7,189 nt of DNA from Pseudomonadota bacterium (GTDB lineage Bacteria > Pseudomonadota > Gammaproteobacteria > Burkholderiales > Burkholderiaceae_C). Below are positions 1 through 5,300 of the stretch, piece by piece. Location: contig JAEYRT010000078.1 in the NCBI GenBank assembly GCA_023435325.1, forward strand, positions 1-7,189, read 5' to 3'. The notes beneath the pieces were generated by a model. The model made no database searches and was not told the origin of the DNA. It saw only the letters and a program-made list of their open reading frames with translations. Both the position numbers and the translations under genes were made by a program. Positions within the stretch are counted from its first letter, which is position 1. Every line of letters starts with the position of its first letter.

Positions 1-325
1 GGGTCAGGGCGCGGACGCGGGTCAGGGGGCGGCCATATTTGTCCACGACCTGGATGTGCCATGTTTTCATGGCCAGGGTTTGCCCTTTGCTCCAAAACCA
101 GGTGAAGTAAGCCCCCAGCACCAGGAAAAGCAATGCCTGCAGAACCGTTGGAGAAAGAGGGGTGCCAAACAGCACGCCTGCACTGCCTAATACAAGTCCG
201 CCCACAAATACCACCCCGAATAGCAGCAGGCTTTCATAGAGCCAGCACGCCATTCTGCGGCGCAAGCTGGGGGCGGGCGGCAGTGAGGAACGGGACGGGG
301 ACAAAGAGCGGGAAGAGGGCGACAT
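1..325 (-). CDS. RDD family membrane protein (C-terminus cut by window edge)
   Basis: Reading the minus strand from the ATG at 325-323 gives about 108 residues open to the window edge. After a Ser/Pro-rich start comes RRRMACWLYE at about residues 22-31. A hydrophobic segment (about 32-51) and a second one (about 62-77) follow, then WHIQVVDKYGRPLTRVRAL. A basic entry motif, paired membrane helices and a W-x-x-x-VVD-x-x-GRPLT loop are the layout of RDD-family inner-membrane proteins; their role is mostly unknown. A third helix would lie beyond the edge. The start is uncertain: no good Shine-Dalgarno precedes 325, and an in-frame ATG at 358-356 would add 11 residues. It is the last visible gene of the minus-strand group, 54 bases after the stop of the displaced DUF3106 tail. 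The family call is firm, the function unknown. Confidence 0.8.
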   Translation of the reverse strand, partial: MSPSSRSLSPSRSSLPPAPSLRRRMACWLYESLLLFGVVFVGGLVLGSAGVLFGTPLSPTVLQALLFLVLGAYFTWFWSKGQTLAMKTWHIQVVDKYGRPLTRVRALT

Positions 326-379
326 GCAAGTTCTGGCAGTTATACACAATGCCTCCATCCAAGCAGGTGGCAAAGCACA

Positions 380-730
380 CTATTGTGGTTGGATGGGTGT
401 GGCTGGTTCTGCAGGCGAAGGCGCAGAGGAAGCGGGATGCGACTGCGTTGCCGGGGGCTGAGATGGATCGGCGCCTGTCGCGGATGTAGGCGGGGTGTTT
501 GGCGCTGGGGTGTCCAAGGGCAACAGATCCATTGTCGGGGCTGCAAAGGGTACCTGCACAGGTTGGGTCGCAACTTCTGCAGGAGGTGAGACAGGTGCCG
601 AGCTATGACTGCTGTCCAGGGGGGGGATTTGCGCGGTCGGAGTGGCCTGGGGCGTAGCGACAGGCAACGTCACCGTCACTGCGGGAGACGGAACCGCGTG
701 TGGTGTGGCAGTGGCTGGCGCTGTAACTGG
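380..730 (-). pseudogene. Out-of-frame C-terminal tail of the DUF3106 gene
   Basis: From the C9 run to a TAG at 380-382 the frame shifted by -1 relative to the DUF3106 gene stays open for about 116 codons. It encodes a Pro/Ala/Thr/Ser-rich tail, beginning VTAPATATPHAVPSPAV and ending EPATPIQPQ. Its composition continues the KPAAPATPRVPAPP sequence just upstream, whereas the original frame changes character after the run. One more C (or two fewer) would join the two parts. No start codon with a ribosome binding site marks it as a separate gene; a GTG at 679 is the only obvious in-frame start. It is best read as the displaced end of the same gene. The cause may be a sequencing error, a real mutation, or a switchable or programmed frameshift. 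Confidence 0.6.
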
Positions 731-1377
731 GGGGGGGCAGGCACGCGTGGTGTGGCAGGTGCCGCAGGCTTTGTCTTTGGGGTAGGAATGCGTGCAAGCT
801 TGCGTTTGGATTTTTTAGCTGCCTTGGCTTTGTTGGCTTGCTCCACCAAACGCTTTTTCTCAGCTGCGCTCAGGGCTTGGTAAGCATCCCATTTTTCTTG
901 CAGTTCCTTGGCTGACAAGCGTCTGGTGCTCTCGAAGTTCAGTCGGGCCTGGTTGCGTTGCTGAACACTCAAACTGGCCCAGGTGTTCATTCGGGTGACC
1001 AGTTTGGTGCGCTCAGACTCATCCATCTGGGGATAGCGATCAGCCAGTACCAGCCAGCGGCGTTTGGCTAATGCTCCCATGCTGTCCCAGCGTTCACGCA
1101 AAGGCATCAGGACTTGGCGCTGCGCTTCCGTGATTTCGCGCCAGATGGGGCCGGATGAGCTGATGCGCAACTGGGAGGCGTGGGTGTTGCTGCTCAGGGA
1201 AACATTTTCCTCGGTGTCTTCCACCGCCATATAGGCAGGTACTGCGCTTGGCACCATGGCCACTTGTGATGCGGCCCAAAAACCACCTGCTGCAAGGCCC
1301 AACAACAGCACGCTCGCCAAAAAAATAGCGAAGATGGGCGGGCGAGTTGGATGAAGGGTGTCAGCAGTATGAGGCAT
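676..1377 (-). CDS. DUF3106 domain protein, membrane-anchored, truncated by a frameshift
   Basis: From the ATG at 1377 the frame encodes 233 residues. A membrane or signal-anchor segment lies at about 15-33 (IFAIFLASVLLLGLAAGG). The DUF3106 region spans about 78-175, with regularly spaced Trp (WREI, RWDSM, RRWLVLADRYPQM, TWASL, KWDAYQAL), and a Lys/Ala-rich basic stretch covers about 180-196. The DUF3106 family has no known biochemical role; the anchor suggests an envelope location. A GTG at 1425 would add 16 residues and sit closer to DUF3619 (12 bases), but the ATG gives a more conventional N-terminus. The Pro/Ala-rich tail is interrupted at a C9 run (729-737): this frame leaves Pro-rich sequence and stops 17 residues later at 676, while the adjacent frame continues Pro-rich to 380. 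The intact product would be about 330 residues. Confidence 0.75.
   Translation of the reverse strand: MPHTADTLHPTRPPIFAIFLASVLLLGLAAGGFWAASQVAMVPSAVPAYMAVEDTEENVSLSSNTHASQLRISSSGPIWREITEAQRQVLMPLRERWDSMGALAKRRWLVLADRYPQMDESERTKLVTRMNTWASLSVQQRNQARLNFESTRRLSAKELQEKWDAYQALSAAEKKRLVEQANKAKAAKKSKRKLARIPTPKTKPAAPATPRVPAPPQLQRQPLPHHTRFRLPQ
729..737. repeat. G9/C9 homopolymer at the frameshift point
   Basis: Nine consecutive G on the plus strand (C on the coding strand) sit exactly where the DUF3106 reading frame is lost. A second run of eight G lies at 619-626 in the displaced tail, where it reads in frame as Ile-Pro-Pro-Leu. Runs this long are prone to replication slippage and to base-calling error. 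Confidence 0.85.
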
Positions 1378-1437
1378 GTATTGCCGAGTGTAACGAGTGC
1401 ATGCCTGCCTTGAGGGCGGGTGCACGTCAACAATTAA

Positions 1438-1914
1438 TTAAGGGGTGTCTGAAACGGTGGCTTGCAAGAGATATTGCTGAAAACCAGGATCTGTGAAGGC
1501 TGCGGGAGGCAGTTCGCTGGTGAGCAAGGCAGCATCAACCTCTGCGATGTCGACCGTGGCGCGGCTGTCTTGTTCCACGCCAATGAAAGCCAGGCCTGCG
1601 GCCAAGGCCACCAAGGGCAGTGCTGTCAGCAAGCGGCGCAGCCACACAGGAGTGTTGTCTTGATAGGGTGCTGGTGCGCCCAATGAGGCGGTGCTGTCAC
1701 CATGGATGCCCAGCAGGCTCGGCGCAGTCTGCGTATGGAGTGCACGCACAGGGCTGGCAGTGCGCTTGCGCATGGATACCGCTTGTTCGCGTGCGGCGCG
1801 CAGGCGCTCGGTGACCACATAAGGCAAAGCCCCATCATTCGCAGACAGGTGTGCAGTCAGCTTGCGGGCAAATTGTTCGGCCGCAAGTTCATCGTGGTGC
1901 GAAGGTGTGGTCAT
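1438..1914 (-). CDS. DUF3619 family single-pass membrane protein, possible partner of the sigma factor
   Basis: This 158-residue protein has a soluble N-terminal part with FARKLTAHL at 16-23 and a conserved-looking LPYVVTERLRAAREQAV at about 30-46. A variable linker follows, then one membrane helix at about 95-113 (basic WLRRLL entry), and a C-terminal VDIAEVDAALLTSELPP-type segment ending FQQYLL. This is the arrangement I recognise as DUF3619, found in Burkholderiales next to a sigma factor gene. Its ATG overlaps the sigma factor stop (ATGA, 1911-1914), and AAAGGA (1923-1928, coding strand) lies 8 bases upstream, so translation is probably coupled. A small one-helix protein coupled to an ECF-like sigma factor suggests an anti-sigma role, but I see no ZAS or HxxxCxxC zinc motif, so this is inference only. 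Confidence 0.8.
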   Translation of the reverse strand: MTTPSHHDELAAEQFARKLTAHLSANDGALPYVVTERLRAAREQAVSMRKRTASPVRALHTQTAPSLLGIHGDSTASLGAPAPYQDNTPVWLRRLLTALPLVALAAGLAFIGVEQDSRATVDIAEVDAALLTSELPPAAFTDPGFQQYLLQATVSDTP

Positions 1915-2483
1915 AACTCGATTCCTTTAGCTTTGAGCGCTTTGCTCAGCGACTGGATGGCGCGAAAGCAGTGCGTTTTGACGCTGCCTTCCGAGCATCC
2001 CATTGCTGCAGCCGTTTCAGCAACATCCATGTCTTCCCAATAACGCAGCAAAAACGCTTCGCGTTGACGTGCTGGCAGGGCTTGTATTTCATTTTCAATA
2101 CTTTGTAACAACTGCGTGCGCTGCGTTAGTGCCTCTGCGCTCTGTGCACTTTCTTGAGTCTCATCGGCCGCATAAGTTTGCATCCAGTCGAATTCACCGT
2201 CGTCCGAGGCATCTGAATTCGTGATGTCTGCCATATTGGTGAATAAGGCATTGCGTGTTTTCTGTCGGCGAAACCAGTCCAGCGTGCTATTGGACAAGAT
2301 GCGATGAAAGAGCATGGGCAGCTCTGTGGCGGGCTTGTCGCCATAGTGCTGTGCGAGTTTGAGCATGCTGTCTTGCACGATATCGAGGGCCGATTCCTCG
2401 TCACGGACGTGGTAGACGGTGCGTTTAAACGCACGTTTTTCCACGCCTTTCAGGAATTCGGTTAACTCTAGTTCGGTGGCCAA
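1911..2483 (-). CDS. ECF-type RNA polymerase sigma factor
   Basis: With the TTG start at 2483 the product is 190 residues, a usual length for ECF sigma factors. Region 2 lies at about 15-80, with LDIVQDSMLKLAQHYG and LDWFRRQKTRNALF (core binding and -10 recognition). An acidic, variable linker covers about 81-120. Region 4 lies at about 126-183, with LPARQREAFLLRYWEDMDVAETAAAMGCSEGSVKTH split over its helix-turn-helix that reads the -35 element. The start was chosen because MATELELTEFLKGVEKRAFKR is a family-like N-terminus. A longer reading from a TTG at 2582 adds 33 residues with no domain character and would begin upstream of the likely transcription start. No ATG lies near the N-terminus and no strong Shine-Dalgarno precedes the TTG. 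The gene heads the minus-strand group and overlaps DUF3619 by four bases. Target genes cannot be told from the sequence. Confidence 0.85.
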   Translation of the reverse strand: MATELELTEFLKGVEKRAFKRTVYHVRDEESALDIVQDSMLKLAQHYGDKPATELPMLFHRILSNSTLDWFRRQKTRNALFTNMADITNSDASDDGEFDWMQTYAADETQESAQSAEALTQRTQLLQSIENEIQALPARQREAFLLRYWEDMDVAETAAAMGCSEGSVKTHCFRAIQSLSKALKAKGIEL

Positions 2484-2561
2484 GACAGATATGCCCGGTA
2501 AAGCAGAAACACACAAAATGCTAGCAGTTGTAACTGAAAGCTGTTTGCGGCAAAGACCTTC

Positions 2562-2592
2562 ATTATCGCATTGCGTTGGCAAACTGCCTCAA
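2562..2592 (-). promoter_or_regulatory. Possible promoter of the sigma factor operon (extended -10)
   Basis: On the minus strand TGC-GATAAT (plus positions 2562-2570) matches an extended -10 element. TTGAGG (2587-2592) lies 19 bases upstream as a weak -35. Transcription would begin near 2555, leaving about 70 bases before the TTG start at 2483 and excluding the longer start at 2582. Prediction by eye only. Confidence 0.35.
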
Positions 2593-2602
2593 AAGCGTTA
2601 GC
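2573..2602. promoter_or_regulatory. Direct repeat between divergent promoters, possible operator
   Basis: GCGTTGGC (2573-2580) and GCGTTAGC (2595-2602) are near-identical octamers 22 bases apart start to start, about two helical turns. Between them GGCA-AAC-TGCC (2578-2588) is a short inverted repeat. They lie between or on the two proposed divergent promoters, where a regulator could bind. No specific regulator is recognised. Confidence 0.25.
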
Positions 2603-2628
2603 CAAATGCCATGTTGCAGTGCCATAAT
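2598..2628 (+). promoter_or_regulatory. Possible promoter of ilvI (extended -10)
   Basis: TGC-CATAAT (2620-2628) is an extended -10 element with five of six consensus bases. The -35 is poor (TTAGCC at 2598-2603 with a 19-base gap), as is common for extended -10 promoters. Transcription would begin near 2635 and give a leader of about 146 bases before the ilvI ATG. Prediction by eye only. Confidence 0.35.
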
Positions 2629-2676
2629 GCTTGCTTGCAATTAATCAAGGCAAACGGGTCAAGGTCCGGCGTACAC

Positions 2677-2753
2677 CCTCTCGCTCATGTCCTTTGGCCT
2701 TAAGTCCTGAACCGGTCCCACAAGGACTTGTGCGAGGGGCACCCAAGGTTTTT
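2677..2753 (+). promoter_or_regulatory. ilvI leader with mutually exclusive hairpins, candidate attenuator or riboregulator
   Basis: Three segments can pair in competing ways. Segment A (2677-2694) pairs with segment C (2722-2739) in a long stem with 16 of 18 positions paired, including one G-U; the only mismatches are T-T at 2685/2731 and 2688/2728. Segment B (AAGTCCT, 2702-2708) instead pairs perfectly with AGGACTT (2723-2729) inside C. When B pairs with C, part of A (CCTTTGG, 2691-2697) is free to pair with CCAAGG (2743-2748, one bulged T), which is followed directly by five T (2749-2753), a terminator-like layout. A leader of this kind before a branched-chain amino acid operon suggests attenuation. 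I see no leader peptide rich in Ile, Val or Leu, so the signal is unknown. An ilvH RNA motif has, as I recall, been described from Betaproteobacteria; this may be a member. Confidence 0.5.
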
Positions 2754-2780
2754 CGTTAGAGAAATTCACAAAGGTTGATC

Positions 2781-4568
2781 ATGGAAATCTCCAAAGCAGA
2801 GCAAGCCCAAGCAGCGGCAGCCTCTTCGCAAACAGCTCCTCAAGATTTGATGGGTGCTGAAATCCTCGTCAAGTCGCTCCAGGCCGAAGGTGTCAAGCAC
2901 CTGTGGGGCTATCCCGGCGGCGCAGTGCTCTATATCTACGACGCACTGTACAAACAAGATTCCATTGAGCACGTTCTGGTGCGCCACGAACAGGCAGCGG
3001 TGCATGCAGCCGACGGCTTTGCGCGCGCTACCGGTGAAGTCGGTGTGGCGCTGGTGACATCCGGCCCCGGCCTGACCAATGCAGTGACAGGCATTGCCAC
3101 TGCCTATACCGATTCGATTCCGCTGGTGGTCATCAGTGGCCAGACAGCCACTACATCCATTGGCAGCGATGCCTTCCAGGAATGCGACACCGTGGGCATT
3201 ACACGTCCCATCGTCAAGCACAACTTCCTAGTCAAGGATGTGCGCGATCTGGCCAGCACCATGAAAAAGGCCTTTCACGTGGCGCGCACAGGCCGCCCCG
3301 GCCCTGTCGTGGTGGACATCCCCAAGGACGTTTCCTTCAAGAAGGCCGCTTACAGCGGTTATCCACAAAGTGTGGAAATGCGCTCTTACAACCCTGCGAA
3401 AAAAGGCCACTCGGGCCAGATTCGCAAGGCGTTGCAATTGCTGCTCAGCGCCAAGCGCCCATACATTTACACAGGCGGTGGCGTGCTGCTGGGCAATGCC
3501 TGCCAAGAGTTGCGCACCCTGGTGGACATGCTGGGTTACCCCGTCACGCACACCTTGATGGGGCTGGGCGCTTATCCCGCAAGTGATCGCAAGTTCCTGG
3601 GCATGCTGGGCATGCACGGCACGATCGAAGCCAACAACACCATGCAGAACTGCGACGTGCTGCTGGCTGTGGGTGCCCGTTTTGACGACCGCGTGGTGGG
3701 CAACCCCAAGCACTTCATGTCGGTGGAGCGCAAGATCATCCACATCGACATCGACCCTTCGTCGATTTCCAAGCGTGTGAAGGTGGATGTCCCTATCGTG
3801 GGCGACGTCAAGGAAGTGCTGACCGAATTGATCTCCATGATCCGCGAAACCACGACCAAGCCCGACGAAGGTGCGCTGGCACAGTGGTGGCAGCAGATTG
3901 AAGCATGGCGTAGCCGCGACTGCCTGCAGTTTGACCGCAGCAAGAAAGACGTCATCAAGCCTCAGGCAGTGGTCGATGCCCTGTGGAACATGACCAAGGG
4001 CGAGGATGTCTACATCACCTCCGACGTGGGTCAGCACCAGATGTGGGCCGCGCAGTACTACCGTTTTGATGAGCCACGTCGCTGGATCAACTCCGGAGGT
4101 CTGGGCACCATGGGCGTGGGACTGCCTTATGCCATGGGCATCAAGCTGGCCAAGCCACAAGCCGAGGTGTTCTGCATCACCGGCGAAGGCTCGATCCAGA
4201 TGAACATCCAGGAACTGGCCACTTGCCGCCAGTACAACACGCCGGTCATCGTCTGCGCGCTGAACAACCGCTATCTGGGCATGGTGCGCCAATGGCAGGA
4301 GATCGAGTATTCGGGCCGCTACTCCAGCAGCTACATGGACTCGCTGCCTGACTTCGTGAAACTGGCAGAGGCCTATGGTCACGCAGGTATCCTGGTGGAA
4401 GATCCCTCGCAAGTAGAGGCTGCACTGAAAGAAGCACGCCGCATTGCGCGTGAAGAAAACAAGTGCGTGTTTCTGGACTTCCGTACCGATCCGACCGAGA
4501 ACGTGTTCCCCATGGTGCAAGCCGGCAAGGGTATCACCGAGATGCTGCTGGGGCCTGACGATCTGTAA
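2781..4568 (+). CDS. ilvI: Acetolactate synthase, large catalytic subunit
   Basis: Acetohydroxyacid synthase condenses two pyruvates to acetolactate, or pyruvate with 2-oxobutyrate, using thiamine diphosphate, Mg and FAD. It is the first shared step of valine, leucine and isoleucine synthesis in the cytosol. The 595-residue product has a low-complexity Ala/Gln extension (about 1-22), then the pyrimidine-binding domain. That domain contains WGYPGGAVLYIYDAL (about 42-56), the catalytic Glu70 in RHEQAAVHAADGFAR, and SGPGLTNAVTGIATAY. The central FAD-binding domain covers about 190-345. The diphosphate-binding domain has GEGS at 468-471 and NN at 495-496 before RYLGMVRQWQ. The ATG at 2781 is preceded by AAAGG six bases upstream and is preferred over an in-frame TTG at 2775. 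It is followed by ilvH after 162 bases. The symbol ilvB is also used for such genes. Confidence 0.97.
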   Translation: MEISKAEQAQAAAASSQTAPQDLMGAEILVKSLQAEGVKHLWGYPGGAVLYIYDALYKQDSIEHVLVRHEQAAVHAADGFARATGEVGVALVTSGPGLTNAVTGIATAYTDSIPLVVISGQTATTSIGSDAFQECDTVGITRPIVKHNFLVKDVRDLASTMKKAFHVARTGRPGPVVVDIPKDVSFKKAAYSGYPQSVEMRSYNPAKKGHSGQIRKALQLLLSAKRPYIYTGGGVLLGNACQELRTLVDMLGYPVTHTLMGLGAYPASDRKFLGMLGMHGTIEANNTMQNCDVLLAVGARFDDRVVGNPKHFMSVERKIIHIDIDPSSISKRVKVDVPIVGDVKEVLTELISMIRETTTKPDEGALAQWWQQIEAWRSRDCLQFDRSKKDVIKPQAVVDALWNMTKGEDVYITSDVGQHQMWAAQYYRFDEPRRWINSGGLGTMGVGLPYAMGIKLAKPQAEVFCITGEGSIQMNIQELATCRQYNTPVIVCALNNRYLGMVRQWQEIEYSGRYSSSYMDSLPDFVKLAEAYGHAGILVEDPSQVEAALKEARRIAREENKCVFLDFRTDPTENVFPMVQAGKGITEMLLGPDDL

Positions 4569-4571
4569 AAC

Positions 4572-4603
4572 AATAGCTGCCAGCGTAGGCTGGTAGCGGT
4601 TTT
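4572..4603 (+). repeat. Hairpin repeat with T run between ilvI and ilvH
   Basis: GCTGCCAGC (4576-4584) pairs with GCTGGTAGC (4589-4597) around a GTAG loop, nine pairs with one G-U, followed by GGTTTT. It starts four bases after the ilvI stop. The flank AATAGCTGCC (4572-4581) recurs at 6466-6475 upstream of pssA. It resembles the short dispersed intergenic hairpins I recall from Comamonadaceae genomes. It could act as a weak terminator or as an mRNA-end stabiliser that lowers ilvH and ilvC relative to ilvI. The remaining bases to 4730 show nothing else convincing. Confidence 0.5.
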
Positions 4604-4730
4604 GACAGTCATTCAATGCGCAAATGCAGAGCAGGTCTGCGTTAAGCGCTCTCATTTTGACGAATCTATTGTCTGCCAAGCCTGTGGCTTACCGGTCACG
4701 GGGGAGGGCAGCGAAAAGAGGAATCTGGAC

Positions 4731-5222
4731 ATGAAACACATCATTGCCGTGCTGCTCGAAAACGAGCCCGGAGCCTTGTCGCGTGTGGTCGGCTTGTTCT
4801 CGGCCCGTGGCTACAACATTGAATCGCTCACCGTGGCGCCCACGGAAGATCCGTCGCTGTCGCGCATGACCATCCAGACCACGGGTTCGGATGACATCAT
4901 TGAGCAGATCACCAAGCACCTCAACCGCCTGATCGAAGTCGTCAAGGTGGTGGATCTGACCGAAGGCGCTTATACCGAGCGCGAACTGATGATGGTCAAG
5001 GTGCGCGCTGTGGGCAAGGAACGCGAGGAGATGAAGCGCATGGCAGACATCTTCCGTGGCCGCATCATCGACGTGACTGAAAAGAGCTACACAATTGAGC
5101 TGACCGGCGACCAATCCAAAAACGATGCCTTTTTGCAGGCCATCGATCGCACTGCGATTCTGGAGACTGTACGCACCGGCGCTTCGGGCATTGGCCGCGG
5201 CGAGCGCATCTTGCGCGTGTGA
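4731..5222 (+). CDS. ilvH: Acetolactate synthase, small regulatory subunit
   Basis: The small subunit binds the IlvI catalytic subunit, raises its activity and gives feedback inhibition by valine. At 163 residues it has the standard length. The N-terminal ACT domain (about 3-75) begins HIIAVLLENEPGALSRVVGL; Asn11, Gly14, Ser17 and Asn29, positions tied to valine binding in E. coli IlvH, are present. The C-terminal domain (about 83-163) contains ELMMVKVRA, IFRGRIIDV and the ending TGASGIGRGERILRV. The ATG at 4731 was chosen for family length and the AAGAGGA eight bases upstream. The frame is open back to a TTG at 4602, but those 43 codons have no family counterpart. The same gene is often named ilvN. 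It lies between ilvI (162 bases) and ilvC (78 bases). Confidence 0.95.
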   Translation: MKHIIAVLLENEPGALSRVVGLFSARGYNIESLTVAPTEDPSLSRMTIQTTGSDDIIEQITKHLNRLIEVVKVVDLTEGAYTERELMMVKVRAVGKEREEMKRMADIFRGRIIDVTEKSYTIELTGDQSKNDAFLQAIDRTAILETVRTGASGIGRGERILRV

Positions 5223-5248
5223 TCGCAGCGATCACTGTTTGATTTTTT
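5219..5248 (+). terminator. Perfect palindrome and T run over the ilvH stop, possible attenuator or operator
   Basis: GTGATCGC (5219-5226), one A, and GCGATCAC (5228-5235) form a perfect 8+1+8 palindrome that includes the ilvH TGA stop (5220-5222). Six T follow at 5243-5248, seven bases after the stem. The distance to the T run is long for a good intrinsic terminator, so it may instead be a partial terminator, an mRNA processing or stability element, or a protein-binding site before ilvC. Confidence 0.4.
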
Positions 5249-5300
5249 GAATAACGTTTTACACACCCCATTTATTAGCGGGATACAACTGGAGCCAAGC

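Noticed and set aside
1..32. Near-direct repeat GGGTCAGGG(C/G)GCGG at 1-14 and 19-32
   Set aside because: It lies inside the RDD coding sequence and is explained by the PLT...ALT codons in GC-rich sequence.
2687..2710. Seven-codon frame (MSFGLKS) inside the ilvI leader as a leader peptide
   Set aside because: No ribosome binding site and only one Leu codon, so it does not look like an attenuator peptide.
2631..2759. 42-codon frame from TTG through the ilvI leader
   Set aside because: It begins at or before the proposed transcription start, has no ribosome binding site, and its sequence follows the RNA pairing segments.
4182..4193. GEGS instead of the textbook GDGS thiamine diphosphate motif in IlvI
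   Set aside because: As I recall, Glu at this position is common in betaproteobacterial acetolactate synthases; it keeps the acidic metal ligand and is not novel.
4602..4630. Perfect -35 hexamer TTGACA after the ilvI-ilvH hairpin
   Set aside because: No acceptable -10 lies 16-18 bases downstream (TGCAGA is the best), so an internal promoter is not supported.
3228..4679. Long antisense open frame (483 codons) opposite ilvI
   Set aside because: It is a shadow of high third-position GC in a certain ilvI gene; His/Ala/Val-rich with no domain character.
4602..4730. In-frame N-terminal extension of IlvH from TTG, with a Cys-x2-Cys-like segment
   Set aside because: The ATG at 4731 gives the standard 163-residue protein with a Shine-Dalgarno; the extension overlaps the hairpin repeat and has no family match.
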